DNA from: an uncultured bacterium
Lineage (GTDB): Bacteria; Bacillota; Clostridia; Lachnospirales; Lachnospiraceae
DNA length: 64,000 nt
Assembly: GCA_905215625.1 (NCBI GenBank)
Contig: CAJMQQ010000002.1
Location: forward strand, 30,554-94,553
Reading direction: 5' to 3'
The notes under the pieces are model-generated. The model saw nothing but the letters and a program-made list of their open reading frames with translations, was not told the DNA's origin and did no database searches. Below are positions 1 through 8,016 of the stretch, piece after piece (position 1 is the stretch's first letter; the number at the start of each line of letters is the position of its first letter). Both the position numbers and the translations under genes were made by a program.

Positions 1-1811
1 TCCCATGTCCCAAGAGCTGTCTTTTCCCGTCGTTCAATTGGATCCATTTTCTGGTAATTTTCCAGCAGCGTATCATTTTCCAGAACCATCTGGATGGGGA
101 CAAATTTCCCGCTGTCCTTTTCCGGAAAAACAGTAAATGGGTCTTTACCGGTCACATTGTATTCAAATCGTTCTCTTGCTGCCTGATAACGCTCATGTAC
201 AAGAAGTTCTGTATGGTCTTTCCCGTCAAGCCGGAGAAGGAAATCCACCTCCCTGTTAAAGGTCATTGCCGGATCTTCGCAGATTCTGCTTCCAATCCCG
301 CTTGAAAGGTCGATTGGAATATATTCCCTGTTTTCCGGCGAAATTTCTTCTCCCGAAATCAGAATATACAGCGCTTCCCCGTCTCTTTTTAAAGAGATTG
401 TGACCCCGTTTTCCGAATAGACCTCTTCCTTTGCGTCCCACTCTGTGGGATCTCCATCGATTATGCAGGTTTTCTCTGTCTTTCCCGGAACAAATTCGAG
501 CAGCCCAAAGTTCTGATTGTCTGACTGTACATTGTGCCATAAATTTCTGCGATTCAAATCCACTGCGAAAGACGTATTCCATGTCTTGTATTCCCACACA
601 TCCTGCCAGGAAGCAATGCACACGCCGGACCAGCCATACTTTTTTGCATCGCGGTATACCTGCATCAGCTTTTCTCCCTGCTGCTTCTCCTCATTGGGCT
701 CTTTTCCGATTTTCACAGCTCCGCGGGCAGTGGAAAATCCATATTGGGTCAGCAGAACCGGCATCGTATGATAACGTGACAAAAATTGAAGGTAACCTCC
801 GTAAGAGGATTGTTTATCCAATCCTTCTAACTGGTCGGCAACCGCCCTTTTCTGATCCTGTGACAGATACGCGGAAAAGTCATCGCAGTAATCAAACAGA
901 TGATAGGCTGCAAAAATTCCTGCTTCCATGTTGTCTGACACAGACAGATGCTCTGCATCTAGGCTGCTGTATTTTCCAAGCTGGATTACATAGTTTTCAT
1001 CATATTCCAGGAAATCCATTTCCGGACTATTAATAAATCCAATTGGCCGCTGTTCGTGATATTTTTCACTCTCATACCGTACAACCTCGTCCATTACCGA
1101 AGCAAGCATTCCTTCAAACGGCGTCGCTTCCTCCATAGAAGAAATATATTCTCCTTCGTAACGTCTGCCCTCATATAATGCATGATGATCCGTATAAGCC
1201 ACCGCATCTGGGTTCCATCCGTTTCCTACAACAATCCCGATTACCCAGTCTGAAACATCTTTGCGGTATTTCTCTGTTTCGCCGCGCCGGTTCAGCCAGA
1301 TCCTCTTTTTTCCGTGGATAATATCCACGGCTGCCTTCCCATCGTCTTTCAGCTGTCCCTGGTACGCGTCATCATAACCGGTTTCTGATCCGTAATTGAT
1401 CTTATCGTCAACCGAAATTCCCTGAAGTAAATACAATGGTCTTTCGTGTTCCGTATTATAGCGGAAAAGAGCATCATAAAACTCATCATCCATCAGATGC
1501 TGCACCTTCAGGGTATTGGCTCCCATTTCCTGAATCTGTTCAAACCACCGCAGATAGTCATCCTCGTCTGGGTAAAATTCCGATGCGTAATGTCCCGGAA
1601 CGCTGGCAGAAAGTTCTACCCCTTTCATCTGAAACAATTCGTACCCAGAGTCTCCGGTTCGTATCAGGAGTTCTTTTCCTTCTGTCTTAAACGGCAATTC
1701 CAGGTTTCCAGTATACTCTCCGGTAACATAAACTCCCTTATAATAAACCATGTAATAAATACCAAGCAGAAGTGCTGCTGCTGTCATTACTGCAACCAAA
1801 AAGCGTTTCAT
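1..1811 (-). CDS. Membrane-anchored GH2-like TIM-barrel protein (3' end beyond window)
   Basis: The frame is open from an ATG at 1811 to the window edge, giving about 603 residues without a stop; the C-terminus lies outside. A single N-terminal hydrophobic segment (residues 4-22) suggests a signal anchor. The central part looks like a glycoside hydrolase family 2 type barrel (for example EMGANTLKVQ, SWQDVWEYKTWNT), followed by a domain starting IDGDPTEWDAKEE that resembles CBM9-like sugar-binding domains. Where GH2 enzymes carry GNE and a second catalytic Glu, this protein shows VVGNGWNPD and LLTQYGFS, so it may bind rather than cut glycan. GGAGAG precedes the start, 17 bp after the CotH-like gene, so it is the fourth gene of the operon. 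The family call is by eye. Confidence 0.6.
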   Translation of the reverse strand, partial: MKRFLVAVMTAAALLLGIYYMVYYKGVYVTGEYTGNLELPFKTEGKELLIRTGDSGYELFQMKGVELSASVPGHYASEFYPDEDDYLRWFEQIQEMGANTLKVQHLMDDEFYDALFRYNTEHERPLYLLQGISVDDKINYGSETGYDDAYQGQLKDDGKAAVDIIHGKKRIWLNRRGETEKYRKDVSDWVIGIVVGNGWNPDAVAYTDHHALYEGRRYEGEYISSMEEATPFEGMLASVMDEVVRYESEKYHEQRPIGFINSPEMDFLEYDENYVIQLGKYSSLDAEHLSVSDNMEAGIFAAYHLFDYCDDFSAYLSQDQKRAVADQLEGLDKQSSYGGYLQFLSRYHTMPVLLTQYGFSTARGAVKIGKEPNEEKQQGEKLMQVYRDAKKYGWSGVCIASWQDVWEYKTWNTSFAVDLNRRNLWHNVQSDNQNFGLLEFVPGKTEKTCIIDGDPTEWDAKEEVYSENGVTISLKRDGEALYILISGEEISPENREYIPIDLSSGIGSRICEDPAMTFNREVDFLLRLDGKDHTELLVHERYQAARERFEYNVTGKDPFTVFPEKDSGKFVPIQMVLENDTLLENYQKMDPIERREKTALGTW

Positions 1812-1828
1812 CTCATTCTCTCCAACCT

Positions 1829-3367
1829 TTAGTCTCCTTCAATGCCCGTTTTTCTGGATGGATGGCAATACTGATGCAGCGTATCCATCTGCCGGTCAAG
1901 CCATCTGCCGCGGACTTCTGCATAATCCAGCATACGTTCCACCGCCTCTTCATAGCTGCCTGAATTCAGTTCCTGCAAAGGTGTGTCATCGCCATAAGCA
2001 GGACGCTGTCTTTCAAAATTCATCAGTTGATCCACGTCAAATGTATAACCCCATACACGGAAGTTTCTGTCAACCGCACTGCCAAGCCATTTTTCTGTTT
2101 CTCTGACATAATTTTCCAGGTTCTCCTGTGCCAGAACTCCCTTTCTCAGATTTTTATAACGCTCTACCACATAGTTTACAAATCTTTTGCTCTTCATAAT
2201 CTGGGAATACCAGCCGCGCTGGGAAATCAAAAACTCCGCTTCCGGCATTTGTCTTAAAAAGTTATCCAGCGCGTTATTATAATCCCAGACCGGACCGACG
2301 TGAAGCTTTCCTCTCACATCTTTATAGAAATAAGTAGATGCATAAAACGCGTCGTTGACTGCCAGATATTCCTGCAGGATATAATAATCTGCAAAGGACT
2401 GAAGATCTAAATATTTCCAGCAGCTGTCCGGATCTTTTTCCATCTCATTGGAATATAGACGGCGCTCTATTTCATTCATATCCGTCTCTACATACTCTCT
2501 TACCTGCTCTGTCTGATAAGCGGTCCCTGGATAGATTAGCTCCATCTGGGATCCCAGCTCCATACGTTCCGTATATCTTGTAAACGTATCCAGCTTTTTA
2601 GGATTCTCCAGAAACGCTTTCTGGGGTTCTATGCGAACCATGTAGCTGAACACCGCGTCTCCTTCTTCATAATCCGTCAGATCGACCCTGCCTTCTCCTT
2701 CATGGATCATTTCCATGAGAACATAGACTCCTTGATACTTGCCATCCACGACCAGTTCACAAAATCTCACATCGGGGCTATCTCCCATAATCTCTGCCGA
2801 CAGATTCATACACACATAATTTCTCATAAGTGTTTTGTCTAAATATGGGCCGTGGAGCGCCCATTCGCTTCCGGCATCCATTCCCAGCAGCTTTTCTTTG
2901 ACTTCTACCTGGGGATCACCAGAATCTACCAGCGTCATTTTGTAGTTTGACTTTGCAAAATATCTGGATGTATTTCCCCTGACTCGGAACATGGCGCTCA
3001 GATTCTGATCTTCCTGATCCGTCAAATGATGCCACTGGCCTTTTTGGTCAAATATTTTGACCTGCACGGCTATTTCCTCTTCACCATGATCGGAGGTTTC
3101 ATATCCCGTTTCCACTCCCTCCGGACTGGTAATAACCCGTCCCGGTATTTTCTTTCCGCCGGTATCGATAGAAATCAGCGGCAAGTGGGTGCAAAGCTCA
3201 CTTTCACCGCCGCATATGCTGCATACTCCCAGCGCTTCTTCATCCGGTTCCTCAAGATGCTGGTGATAACGAACAATTTTCTGTCTGCTTCCGAAAACGG
3301 TAAATGCCGTACAGGTTCCGGCAATCCCGATCATCAGCAGAAAATATACGACTAGACTTTTTCTCAT
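1829..3367 (-). CDS. CotH-like kinase family protein, exported
   Basis: 512 residues with an N-terminal hydrophobic segment (about residues 5-24) and a Cys-rich stretch (CSICGGESELC) just after it. The body matches the CotH fold: RGNTSRYFAKSNYKM, LLGMDAGSEWALHGPY, LMRNYVCMNLS, and GPVWDYNNALDN around residue 358, the part that contributes acidic active-site residues. CotH of Bacillus phosphorylates spore coat proteins. Here the neighbours (VTC domain protein, DUF4956 protein, GH2-like protein) point instead to a surface or envelope polymer role, which is inference. It is third in the operon, 5 bp after the DUF4956 gene. Confidence 0.85.
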   Translation of the reverse strand: MRKSLVVYFLLMIGIAGTCTAFTVFGSRQKIVRYHQHLEEPDEEALGVCSICGGESELCTHLPLISIDTGGKKIPGRVITSPEGVETGYETSDHGEEEIAVQVKIFDQKGQWHHLTDQEDQNLSAMFRVRGNTSRYFAKSNYKMTLVDSGDPQVEVKEKLLGMDAGSEWALHGPYLDKTLMRNYVCMNLSAEIMGDSPDVRFCELVVDGKYQGVYVLMEMIHEGEGRVDLTDYEEGDAVFSYMVRIEPQKAFLENPKKLDTFTRYTERMELGSQMELIYPGTAYQTEQVREYVETDMNEIERRLYSNEMEKDPDSCWKYLDLQSFADYYILQEYLAVNDAFYASTYFYKDVRGKLHVGPVWDYNNALDNFLRQMPEAEFLISQRGWYSQIMKSKRFVNYVVERYKNLRKGVLAQENLENYVRETEKWLGSAVDRNFRVWGYTFDVDQLMNFERQRPAYGDDTPLQELNSGSYEEAVERMLDYAEVRGRWLDRQMDTLHQYCHPSRKTGIEGD

Positions 3368-3372
3368 CCGTA

Positions 3373-4050
3373 TTACCCACTGATTTCATCACTCTGAGTT
3401 ACAATATTTACATATTCAATATTTCCAAGAGCATATAATGCCTCTGTAATATCCTTTTCCTTCTTATAACCAGCCTGGTAAGCGCTTCTCGGCATTTCAT
3501 AGATCAGTTCTGCCGCGGTACTGGTTGTATTTTTCACTTTCAAAAGCGCTTTGCTGCCATAATACTGATATACAACGCCTTCGATTTCCAGCATCTTCAT
3601 CAGTTCGGCACGGATAATCAGCAGAATCCTGTTTTCATTTCTGACTCTTCCAAGAACAAGCAATACGCAAAAAACAACAATTGTACCGACTCCTGCCACG
3701 ATATAATCGCCGACTCCGCAGCATATTCCTACGATAATCGCCCAAAAAATATACGTAGTATCCCTGGAATCTTTAATTGCAGTACGGAAACGTACAATAG
3801 ACAATGCACCTACCATACCAAGCGACAATGCAATGTTATTTCCAATAACCGTCATAACCGTTCCTGTCAAAATCGTCAGCGTCACAAGCGATACATTAAA
3901 TTTTTTACTGTATGCCGTTCCTGCGTGGGTATACCAATAAGATAAATAGATTGCCATACTAATCACTGCCGATGCTAAAATATGAAGAACAATCTCCTCC
4001 ACACTCAAGGTTCCGCTTTCTGTAATCATGGAATATAAATATTCTCTCAT
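3373..4050 (-). CDS. DUF4956 family membrane protein
   Basis: 225 residues with an N-terminal half of about four membrane segments (roughly residues 24-42, 53-72, 79-90 and 100-135) and a soluble C-terminal domain. The conserved segment GMVGALSIVRFRTAIKD and the following DTTYIFWAIIVGI are typical of DUF4956 proteins, which commonly sit next to VTC-domain proteins. No biochemical role is established for the family. The C-terminal half (residues 140-225, ending with YVNIVTQSDE) looks like a small cytoplasmic alpha/beta domain. It lies 49 bp after the VTC gene and 5 bp before the CotH-like gene. Confidence 0.8.
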   Translation of the reverse strand: MREYLYSMITESGTLSVEEIVLHILASAVISMAIYLSYWYTHAGTAYSKKFNVSLVTLTILTGTVMTVIGNNIALSLGMVGALSIVRFRTAIKDSRDTTYIFWAIIVGICCGVGDYIVAGVGTIVVFCVLLVLGRVRNENRILLIIRAELMKMLEIEGVVYQYYGSKALLKVKNTTSTAAELIYEMPRSAYQAGYKKEKDITEALYALGNIEYVNIVTQSDEISG

Positions 4051-4099
4051 AAGTCTTTCTCCCTACTATTGATTTTCCAATTACTTGTATGCTCCCCCC

Positions 4100-4795
4100 C
4101 TAAAACCGATAATGTTTGCTGATTCCCCTTCCCATGCAGTATTTGCTGACAGAAATTTCGCTTTTATCGCATTCCTGAAGCATATCTTTTATATATCCCA
4201 GCAAAAATCCGTTATATTTTACTTCCAGCACTGCAAGATACGGATCCATAATCGGATTCTGCAGCAAGGACTCATCAAAAATATTAAAACAGCTTTCTGT
4301 TCCGATAAGATGATGGTCAAAAGTCACACGGATTTTGTTTTCTTTTGCAATAAAGGCTTTTCTGCGATACTCTACCACTGTACGCGGCACATAACATCTC
4401 ATCTGCATCAGACTATAGCATTCTTTTGCAAATGGCTCTTCATAGTTCAAAAGAACCCCGTAATTCCGCTTTGTCAGCGCAATGGCATCCTCACGCCTCA
4501 CTCGCAAAGACCGCTTTTTCTGCAGCATCCCCTGCTTCTGTTTCATTTCGAGAATCGCATAATCGCTCTTGGGCTCATAGCATCTTAACCGGATCTTCCG
4601 ACGGACTTCCACTCCATCTTCCTTATCTTCAAAGTCCTGATCGTCAATCGTATCGTAATATAGGGAACGAATGCGGTATCCTTCTTCCCCGTTATTTGAA
4701 TCCTCCTGCATCACCTGACCAATCGTGTTTCTGTAGCGGTACATCTGGTCTATTGTAATCAGAAATTTCTTTTCCTGCCGCAGCACTTCATTCAT
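4100..4795 (-). CDS. VTC domain protein (polyphosphate polymerase-like)
   Basis: 231 residues covering one VTC tunnel domain. The charged strands that line the tunnel in this family are visible: RQEKKFLI near the start, RSLYYDT, VRRKIRLRCY, LEMKQKQ, VTFDHHL and VLEVKYNG, alternating Lys/Arg with Glu. Yeast VTC4 uses this fold to make polyphosphate from ATP. Bacterial single-domain members linked to DUF4956 and CotH genes are less well characterised. It is the first gene of a four-gene minus-strand operon. GAGGTG precedes the ATG, and an unusual leader with two promoters lies upstream. Confidence 0.82.
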   Translation of the reverse strand: MNEVLRQEKKFLITIDQMYRYRNTIGQVMQEDSNNGEEGYRIRSLYYDTIDDQDFEDKEDGVEVRRKIRLRCYEPKSDYAILEMKQKQGMLQKKRSLRVRREDAIALTKRNYGVLLNYEEPFAKECYSLMQMRCYVPRTVVEYRRKAFIAKENKIRVTFDHHLIGTESCFNIFDESLLQNPIMDPYLAVLEVKYNGFLLGYIKDMLQECDKSEISVSKYCMGRGISKHYRF

Positions 4796-4835
4796 TTCAT
4801 TTTCACCTCTCTTTTCCGGATTCCTGGGAACGCAA

Positions 4836-4883
4836 AAAAAGCGTAGAATAATTTGTCAGGACACAAATTATAAAACGCTTTTT
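4836..4883 (-). terminator. Long inverted repeat, bidirectional terminator-like hairpin containing a promoter
   Basis: AAAAAGCGT (4836-4844) pairs with ACGCTTTTT (4875-4883). Inside it ATAATTTGT (4848-4856) pairs with ACAAATTAT (4863-4871) around a six-base loop. Both strands end in a T run. On the minus strand it follows the ORP-like operon and precedes the VTC gene, so it can end read-through. The -10 box of the VTC promoter sits inside the stem. Confidence 0.65.
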
Positions 4884-4896
4884 ATTCCGTTTTCAA
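4867..4896 (-). promoter_or_regulatory. Proximal promoter of the VTC-DUF4956-CotH operon
   Basis: Minus-strand TTGAAA (4896-4891), an 18-base spacer and TATAAT (4872-4867). The -10 falls within the hairpin arm at 4863-4883, so start-site opening and hairpin formation involve the same bases. Confidence 0.7.
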
Positions 4897-4959
4897 GAGG
4901 ATAGCATCCTCTGCCTCATCATCTAGTAAAATCCTTATGCCGATTAAAATACCAGAATG

Positions 4960-4988
4960 ATTATACTGCATTTCTGGAAACTTATCCA
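4960..4988 (-). promoter_or_regulatory. Possible distal promoter upstream of the VTC operon
   Basis: Minus-strand TGGATA (4988-4983), 17 bases, TATAAT (4965-4960). A transcript from here would pass a perfect seven-pair hairpin (AGAGGAT/ATCCTCT, 4896-4912) and then the terminator-like hairpin before reaching the VTC gene. Confidence 0.45.
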
Positions 4989-5026
4989 CTCATTTTTCGT
5001 TAAATTTTAAAGTTTTTATTCCAATC

Positions 5027-5386
5027 TTAGTGTTCGCCGCACTCGTGGGCGTGTTCATGTTCATGGCAGATAGAACCGGTAGACTCTAATTCTCCCCGTA
5101 AGTATGCTTCTACAGCAGATTTTGCATCTCCCTGTGCGCCTAACACAACTTCTACGCCGCGCTCATTGAAAATATCTACGGCGCCGCCGCCCATACCGCC
5201 GGCAATCATCACTTCTACTCCCATATCTGCCAGAAAGTTTGGAAGAAATCCTGGTCTGTGTCCTGGATTCGGAACGGACTGTTCAGCTGTAATTTTTCCA
5301 TCTTCTGCGTCGTAAATCATAAAGTTTTCACAATGTCCAAAATGTGGCCAAATCTGGCTTCCGTTACAAGAAACTGCAATTTTCAT
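5027..5386 (-). CDS. NifX/NifB-type dinitrogenase iron-molybdenum cofactor domain protein, His-rich tail
   Basis: 119 residues. MKIAVSCNG, PHFGHCENFMIYD and IAGGMGGGAVDIFNERGVEVV define the small ribonuclease-H-like fold shared by NifX, NifY, the C-terminus of NifB and the orange protein ORP of Desulfovibrio, which binds a Mo-Cu-S cluster. The last ten or so residues (HEHEHAHECGEH) are a likely metal site. It is the last gene of the ORP-like operon, 23 bp after the second MinD-type ATPase. No nif structural genes are nearby, so a role in nitrogen fixation is not supported. Metal-sulfur cluster handling is the safer reading. Confidence 0.82.
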   Translation of the reverse strand: MKIAVSCNGSQIWPHFGHCENFMIYDAEDGKITAEQSVPNPGHRPGFLPNFLADMGVEVMIAGGMGGGAVDIFNERGVEVVLGAQGDAKSAVEAYLRGELESTGSICHEHEHAHECGEH

Positions 5387-5409
5387 AGTTTTATTCTCCT
5401 TTTTTATTT

Positions 5410-6291
5410 CTATGATAAACTGCTGGATTCTGGATTCAGCAGTTCCATTACTTTTTTATAGATTTCCCTTACTGCGTTTCCAGCCGCGCAGTCTATATCC
5501 ACAATAGATCGGCCTGCATTTACTGCTTTTACCGCTTCGGGATCAAATGGAATTTTCCCCACAAACGGCAGGTTCCGTGTCTGACAGAATGTTTCTATCT
5601 TTCTGGTGTAATCCGGACTGGTATCCCATTTATTGACACATACTGCCAGCTTTGCCTGAAAGGTCTCTGCGGTTTTTATGAGGCGGCCCAAGTCGCTGCA
5701 TCCGCTTTCGCTGGCTTCTGCCACAATCAGTACCAGATCCATTCCGCTGATAGAGGAAATTACCGGACATCCAATCCCAGGCGAACCATCTATAATGGCC
5801 AGGTCACAGTCCGGCGCATTTTTTAACATCGCCATTTTTACATCCGTTACCAGCTTGCCGGAATTGCCCCGTCCCATTTTCAGCGCTGCTGTGGAAAATA
5901 CCTGATTTCCACGGTACAGTTCTCTCCTTCCGGCAATATCCGGAACCAGGGAAACCGCCTGGACCGGACAGACAAACTGACACACACCGCAGCCTTCGCA
6001 GGCGTATTCATTTACAACTGCCTTTCCATCTGCGAGACGGATTGCTTCAAACCTGCAATGGGCTTCACATTTTCCACAGCCGATACAGATGTCCGGATCT
6101 GCTTCTGCCTTGTCTCCGCCCATAAACTCTGTAACTTCCGGTTCTGCATCCTGCTCCATGACCAGATGAAGATTCGGTGCGTCTACATCGCAGTCCGCAG
6201 CTGCCCTTGCCTTGGACAAACGGATAAGCGCTGCGGATACCGTCGTCTTTCCGGTGCCGCCTTTTCCGCTTAATACCAGCAACCGCTTCAT
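5410..6291 (-). CDS. MinD-type P-loop ATPase with inserted 2[4Fe-4S] ferredoxin domain (second copy)
   Basis: 293 residues from the ATG at 6291, which overlaps the upstream stop as ATGA and is preceded by GGAGG. The longer frame upstream is not needed. Deviant Walker A is SGKGGTGKTT, followed by the DCDVDAPN switch. The ferredoxin insert has CIGCGKCEAHC and CEGCGVCQFVCP, enough Cys for two clusters. IIDGSPGIGCP is the Walker B region. Paired ATPases of this type accompany ORP in sulfate reducers and NifX-like proteins in many anaerobes, and are thought to assemble or insert metal-sulfur clusters. Confidence 0.85.
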   Translation of the reverse strand: MKRLLVLSGKGGTGKTTVSAALIRLSKARAAADCDVDAPNLHLVMEQDAEPEVTEFMGGDKAEADPDICIGCGKCEAHCRFEAIRLADGKAVVNEYACEGCGVCQFVCPVQAVSLVPDIAGRRELYRGNQVFSTAALKMGRGNSGKLVTDVKMAMLKNAPDCDLAIIDGSPGIGCPVISSISGMDLVLIVAEASESGCSDLGRLIKTAETFQAKLAVCVNKWDTSPDYTRKIETFCQTRNLPFVGKIPFDPEAVKAVNAGRSIVDIDCAAGNAVREIYKKVMELLNPESSSLS

Positions 6292-7112
6292 AGGATGCCT
6301 CCTATCTGTTCCAGAATGGTACGAAAACGTTCTTTTTCCTCTGGAAACTTTTCTGTAATCAGTGTTCCTGTCGCAATACACTCTGCAAATTCCGGATGGT
6401 AGGGAATCTTTGCCAGCACCGGCATACCGGTCTGCCTGCAGAACTCTTCTAACGGCTGATAGGGTTCGGTTTCTTTATTGATCACCACTCCGCATTTTTT
6501 TCCAAGAAGGGATGCCAGCTCATAAACCATTTTAAAGTTATGAAAACCAAAAGCTGTCGGTTCTGCTACCAGAATGCAAAAATCTGCATCCATAATGCTT
6601 TCCATGACGCTGCAGGCGCTTCCTGGCGGACAGTCGATAATTGTCAGCCCCTCTGCTTCCTTCAGCGCTTTGCGGATGACTGGAATCCCGGAAGCTTCTC
6701 CCAGATTCAGCACGCCTGTAATGGCACGAATCTGTCCTCTTGTGCCAGTCTCTACTCTTCCAACCGGCTTTTCTTTCTCTGTAATGGCGTTTTCCGGACA
6801 GACCAGCTTACAGCCGCCGCAGCTGTGACAGACCTCTGGAAACACCATTGTTTTTCCCCTGACGTGCATCAGGGCGTGGAAACGGCAGAACTCTACGCAT
6901 TTTTTACATCCAGTACATTTTTCCAGATCAAACTCTGGAAGCAGGGTGCAGACCTGTGTTTCCTGGATGTTCTCCGGCTTTAAAAACAGACGGCCGTTGG
7001 GTTCTTCTACATCGCAGTCAATGTAGCTGGCATTTTCTGCTGCCGCCGCCAGGTTCACTGCCGTCATCGTTTTTCCCGCTCCGCCTTTCCCGCTTAAACA
7101 CGCAATTTTCAT
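6288..7112 (-). CDS. MinD-type P-loop ATPase with inserted 2[4Fe-4S] ferredoxin domain (first copy)
   Basis: 274 residues starting at MKIACLSGKGGAGKT; this ATG at 7112 overlaps the preceding stop as ATGA. Walker A is GKGGAGKTM, with DCDVEEPNG after it. The Cys motifs are CTGCKKCVEFC and CHSCGGCKLVCP, and the Walker B region is IIDCPPGSACS. It is a paralogue of the following gene, and the two may form a heterodimer, which is inference from their pairing. The translational overlaps on both sides indicate coupled synthesis of the operon. Confidence 0.85.
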   Translation of the reverse strand: MKIACLSGKGGAGKTMTAVNLAAAAENASYIDCDVEEPNGRLFLKPENIQETQVCTLLPEFDLEKCTGCKKCVEFCRFHALMHVRGKTMVFPEVCHSCGGCKLVCPENAITEKEKPVGRVETGTRGQIRAITGVLNLGEASGIPVIRKALKEAEGLTIIDCPPGSACSVMESIMDADFCILVAEPTAFGFHNFKMVYELASLLGKKCGVVINKETEPYQPLEEFCRQTGMPVLAKIPYHPEFAECIATGTLITEKFPEEKERFRTILEQIGGIL

Positions 7113-7834
7113 TGTATGCCGTGGAATCCGCCGTGAAATCTGGTCAGCTCTTCCAGCTTTCCATCTCCCCACGCGGCTAAATCGTCTGCGGCGGCTTTAT
7201 TTACAGATTTATAAATTTTCATCCCTGCGGCTTTCAGAACCTCTGCCGCATTTTCCCCGCAGCGGACGGTAATCAGCACATCCGCATTGCTGTCTGCCAG
7301 GAACTGGGCGGCCTGTATCCCTGCGCCGCTCTGGGCCTGGGCAGCCGGATTTTCTAAAATCGTATCCGTTCCGTCCTCATGGAACAGAAAATATGGCGCA
7401 CGTGACAGCACAATGCAGACGTCCTGTTTATTTTCGTCTAACGGAATTGCAATTTTCATCCCTTTTCCCTCCTTAACCGTCATCTGTCTGCAGCCGCGCC
7501 GGTGTTTTCTGCATCCTCCGCAGCCGCAGTCTTCTTCTCTTCCATCACAAAGCTGATAATCTCCGCCCTCGATCCGCAGCGGCAGGCCGTCAACCAGTAC
7601 CTCTGCCAGCTTTTTTCTTGCAGAATTGTAAATGAGCTGGACCGTCGTTCTGGCTACCTGCATATAAGCGCTGCATTCTTCCTGGGAAAACCCTTCTTTG
7701 TCAATCAGGCGGATGGCTTCATACTCATCAACGGTTAAAATAACCGTCTCATCCGGCGAAGCTTCTCCTGCTGGCAGAAACGCTCTTATCTGCGGCATCT
7801 GACATACCTTTCTGCATTTCTTTGGCCTCGGCAT
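7109..7834 (-). CDS. DUF134 helix-turn-helix protein fused to a NifX-like domain
   Basis: 241 residues in two parts. Residues 1-95 are a DUF134 domain (PRPKKCRKVCQMP, VDEYEAIRLIDKEGFSQEE, then an HTH with ARTTVQLIYNSARKKLAE). A Cys-rich linker (CDGREEDCGCGGC) joins it to a NifX-type domain from about residue 125 (MKIAIPLDENKQ to the end). DUF134 proteins are putative DNA-binding regulators. As first gene of the operon, it is the obvious candidate to bind the CATATG palindromes upstream and to sense cluster or metal status through its own NifX domain; that is inference. AGGAGG precedes the start. Confidence 0.82.
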   Translation of the reverse strand: MPRPKKCRKVCQMPQIRAFLPAGEASPDETVILTVDEYEAIRLIDKEGFSQEECSAYMQVARTTVQLIYNSARKKLAEVLVDGLPLRIEGGDYQLCDGREEDCGCGGCRKHRRGCRQMTVKEGKGMKIAIPLDENKQDVCIVLSRAPYFLFHEDGTDTILENPAAQAQSGAGIQAAQFLADSNADVLITVRCGENAAEVLKAAGMKIYKSVNKAAADDLAAWGDGKLEELTRFHGGFHGIQ

Positions 7835-7880
7835 AGGTGTTCTGCCTCCTTTCGTCCGGCATGGCCCGCCGGTTTCAGTT

Positions 7881-7958
7881 TATGACATATGTCATTTATC
7901 AATTGCAGTATAACGCAATTTATGGCATATGTCAATATCATAATTGTCATATGCCATA
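7881..7958. promoter_or_regulatory. Promoter and three CATATG-centred operator-like palindromes
   Basis: The minus-strand promoter is TTGACA (7935-7930), 17 bases, TATACT (7912-7907). Palindromes centred on CATATG lie at 7882-7895 (perfect, ATGACATATGTCAT), 7924-7934 (TGGCATATGTCA, overlapping the -35 box) and 7946-7956 (TGTCATATGCCA). Their centres are 40 and 22 bases apart, about four and two helix turns. A further inverted repeat AATTGC/GCAATT (7901-7906, 7915-7920) brackets the -10 box. Confidence 0.7.
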
Positions 7959-8016
7959 AACTATTTTCTCTATTTCTCTATAAAACGGACATATCGCCTG
8001 ACGGCGACATCACCAG

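Noticed and set aside
256..621. Minus-strand open frame of 121 codons
   Set aside because: It lies in another frame inside the GH2-like gene, whose own frame is open from 1811 to the window edge and has a ribosome site and recognisable motifs.
431..1033. Plus-strand open frame of 200 codons
   Set aside because: It is antisense to the GH2-like gene, without a ribosome site or recognisable motifs; low stop density on the opposite strand explains it.
4796..5026. Cyclic-di-GMP riboswitch before the VTC operon
   Set aside because: Neither class I nor class II conserved core sequences are present; only simple hairpins and promoters are seen.
5410..7834. Nitrogen fixation genes
   Set aside because: NifX-type domains alone do not indicate nitrogenase; no nifHDK, nifE or nifN is present, and the gene set matches ORP-like operons.
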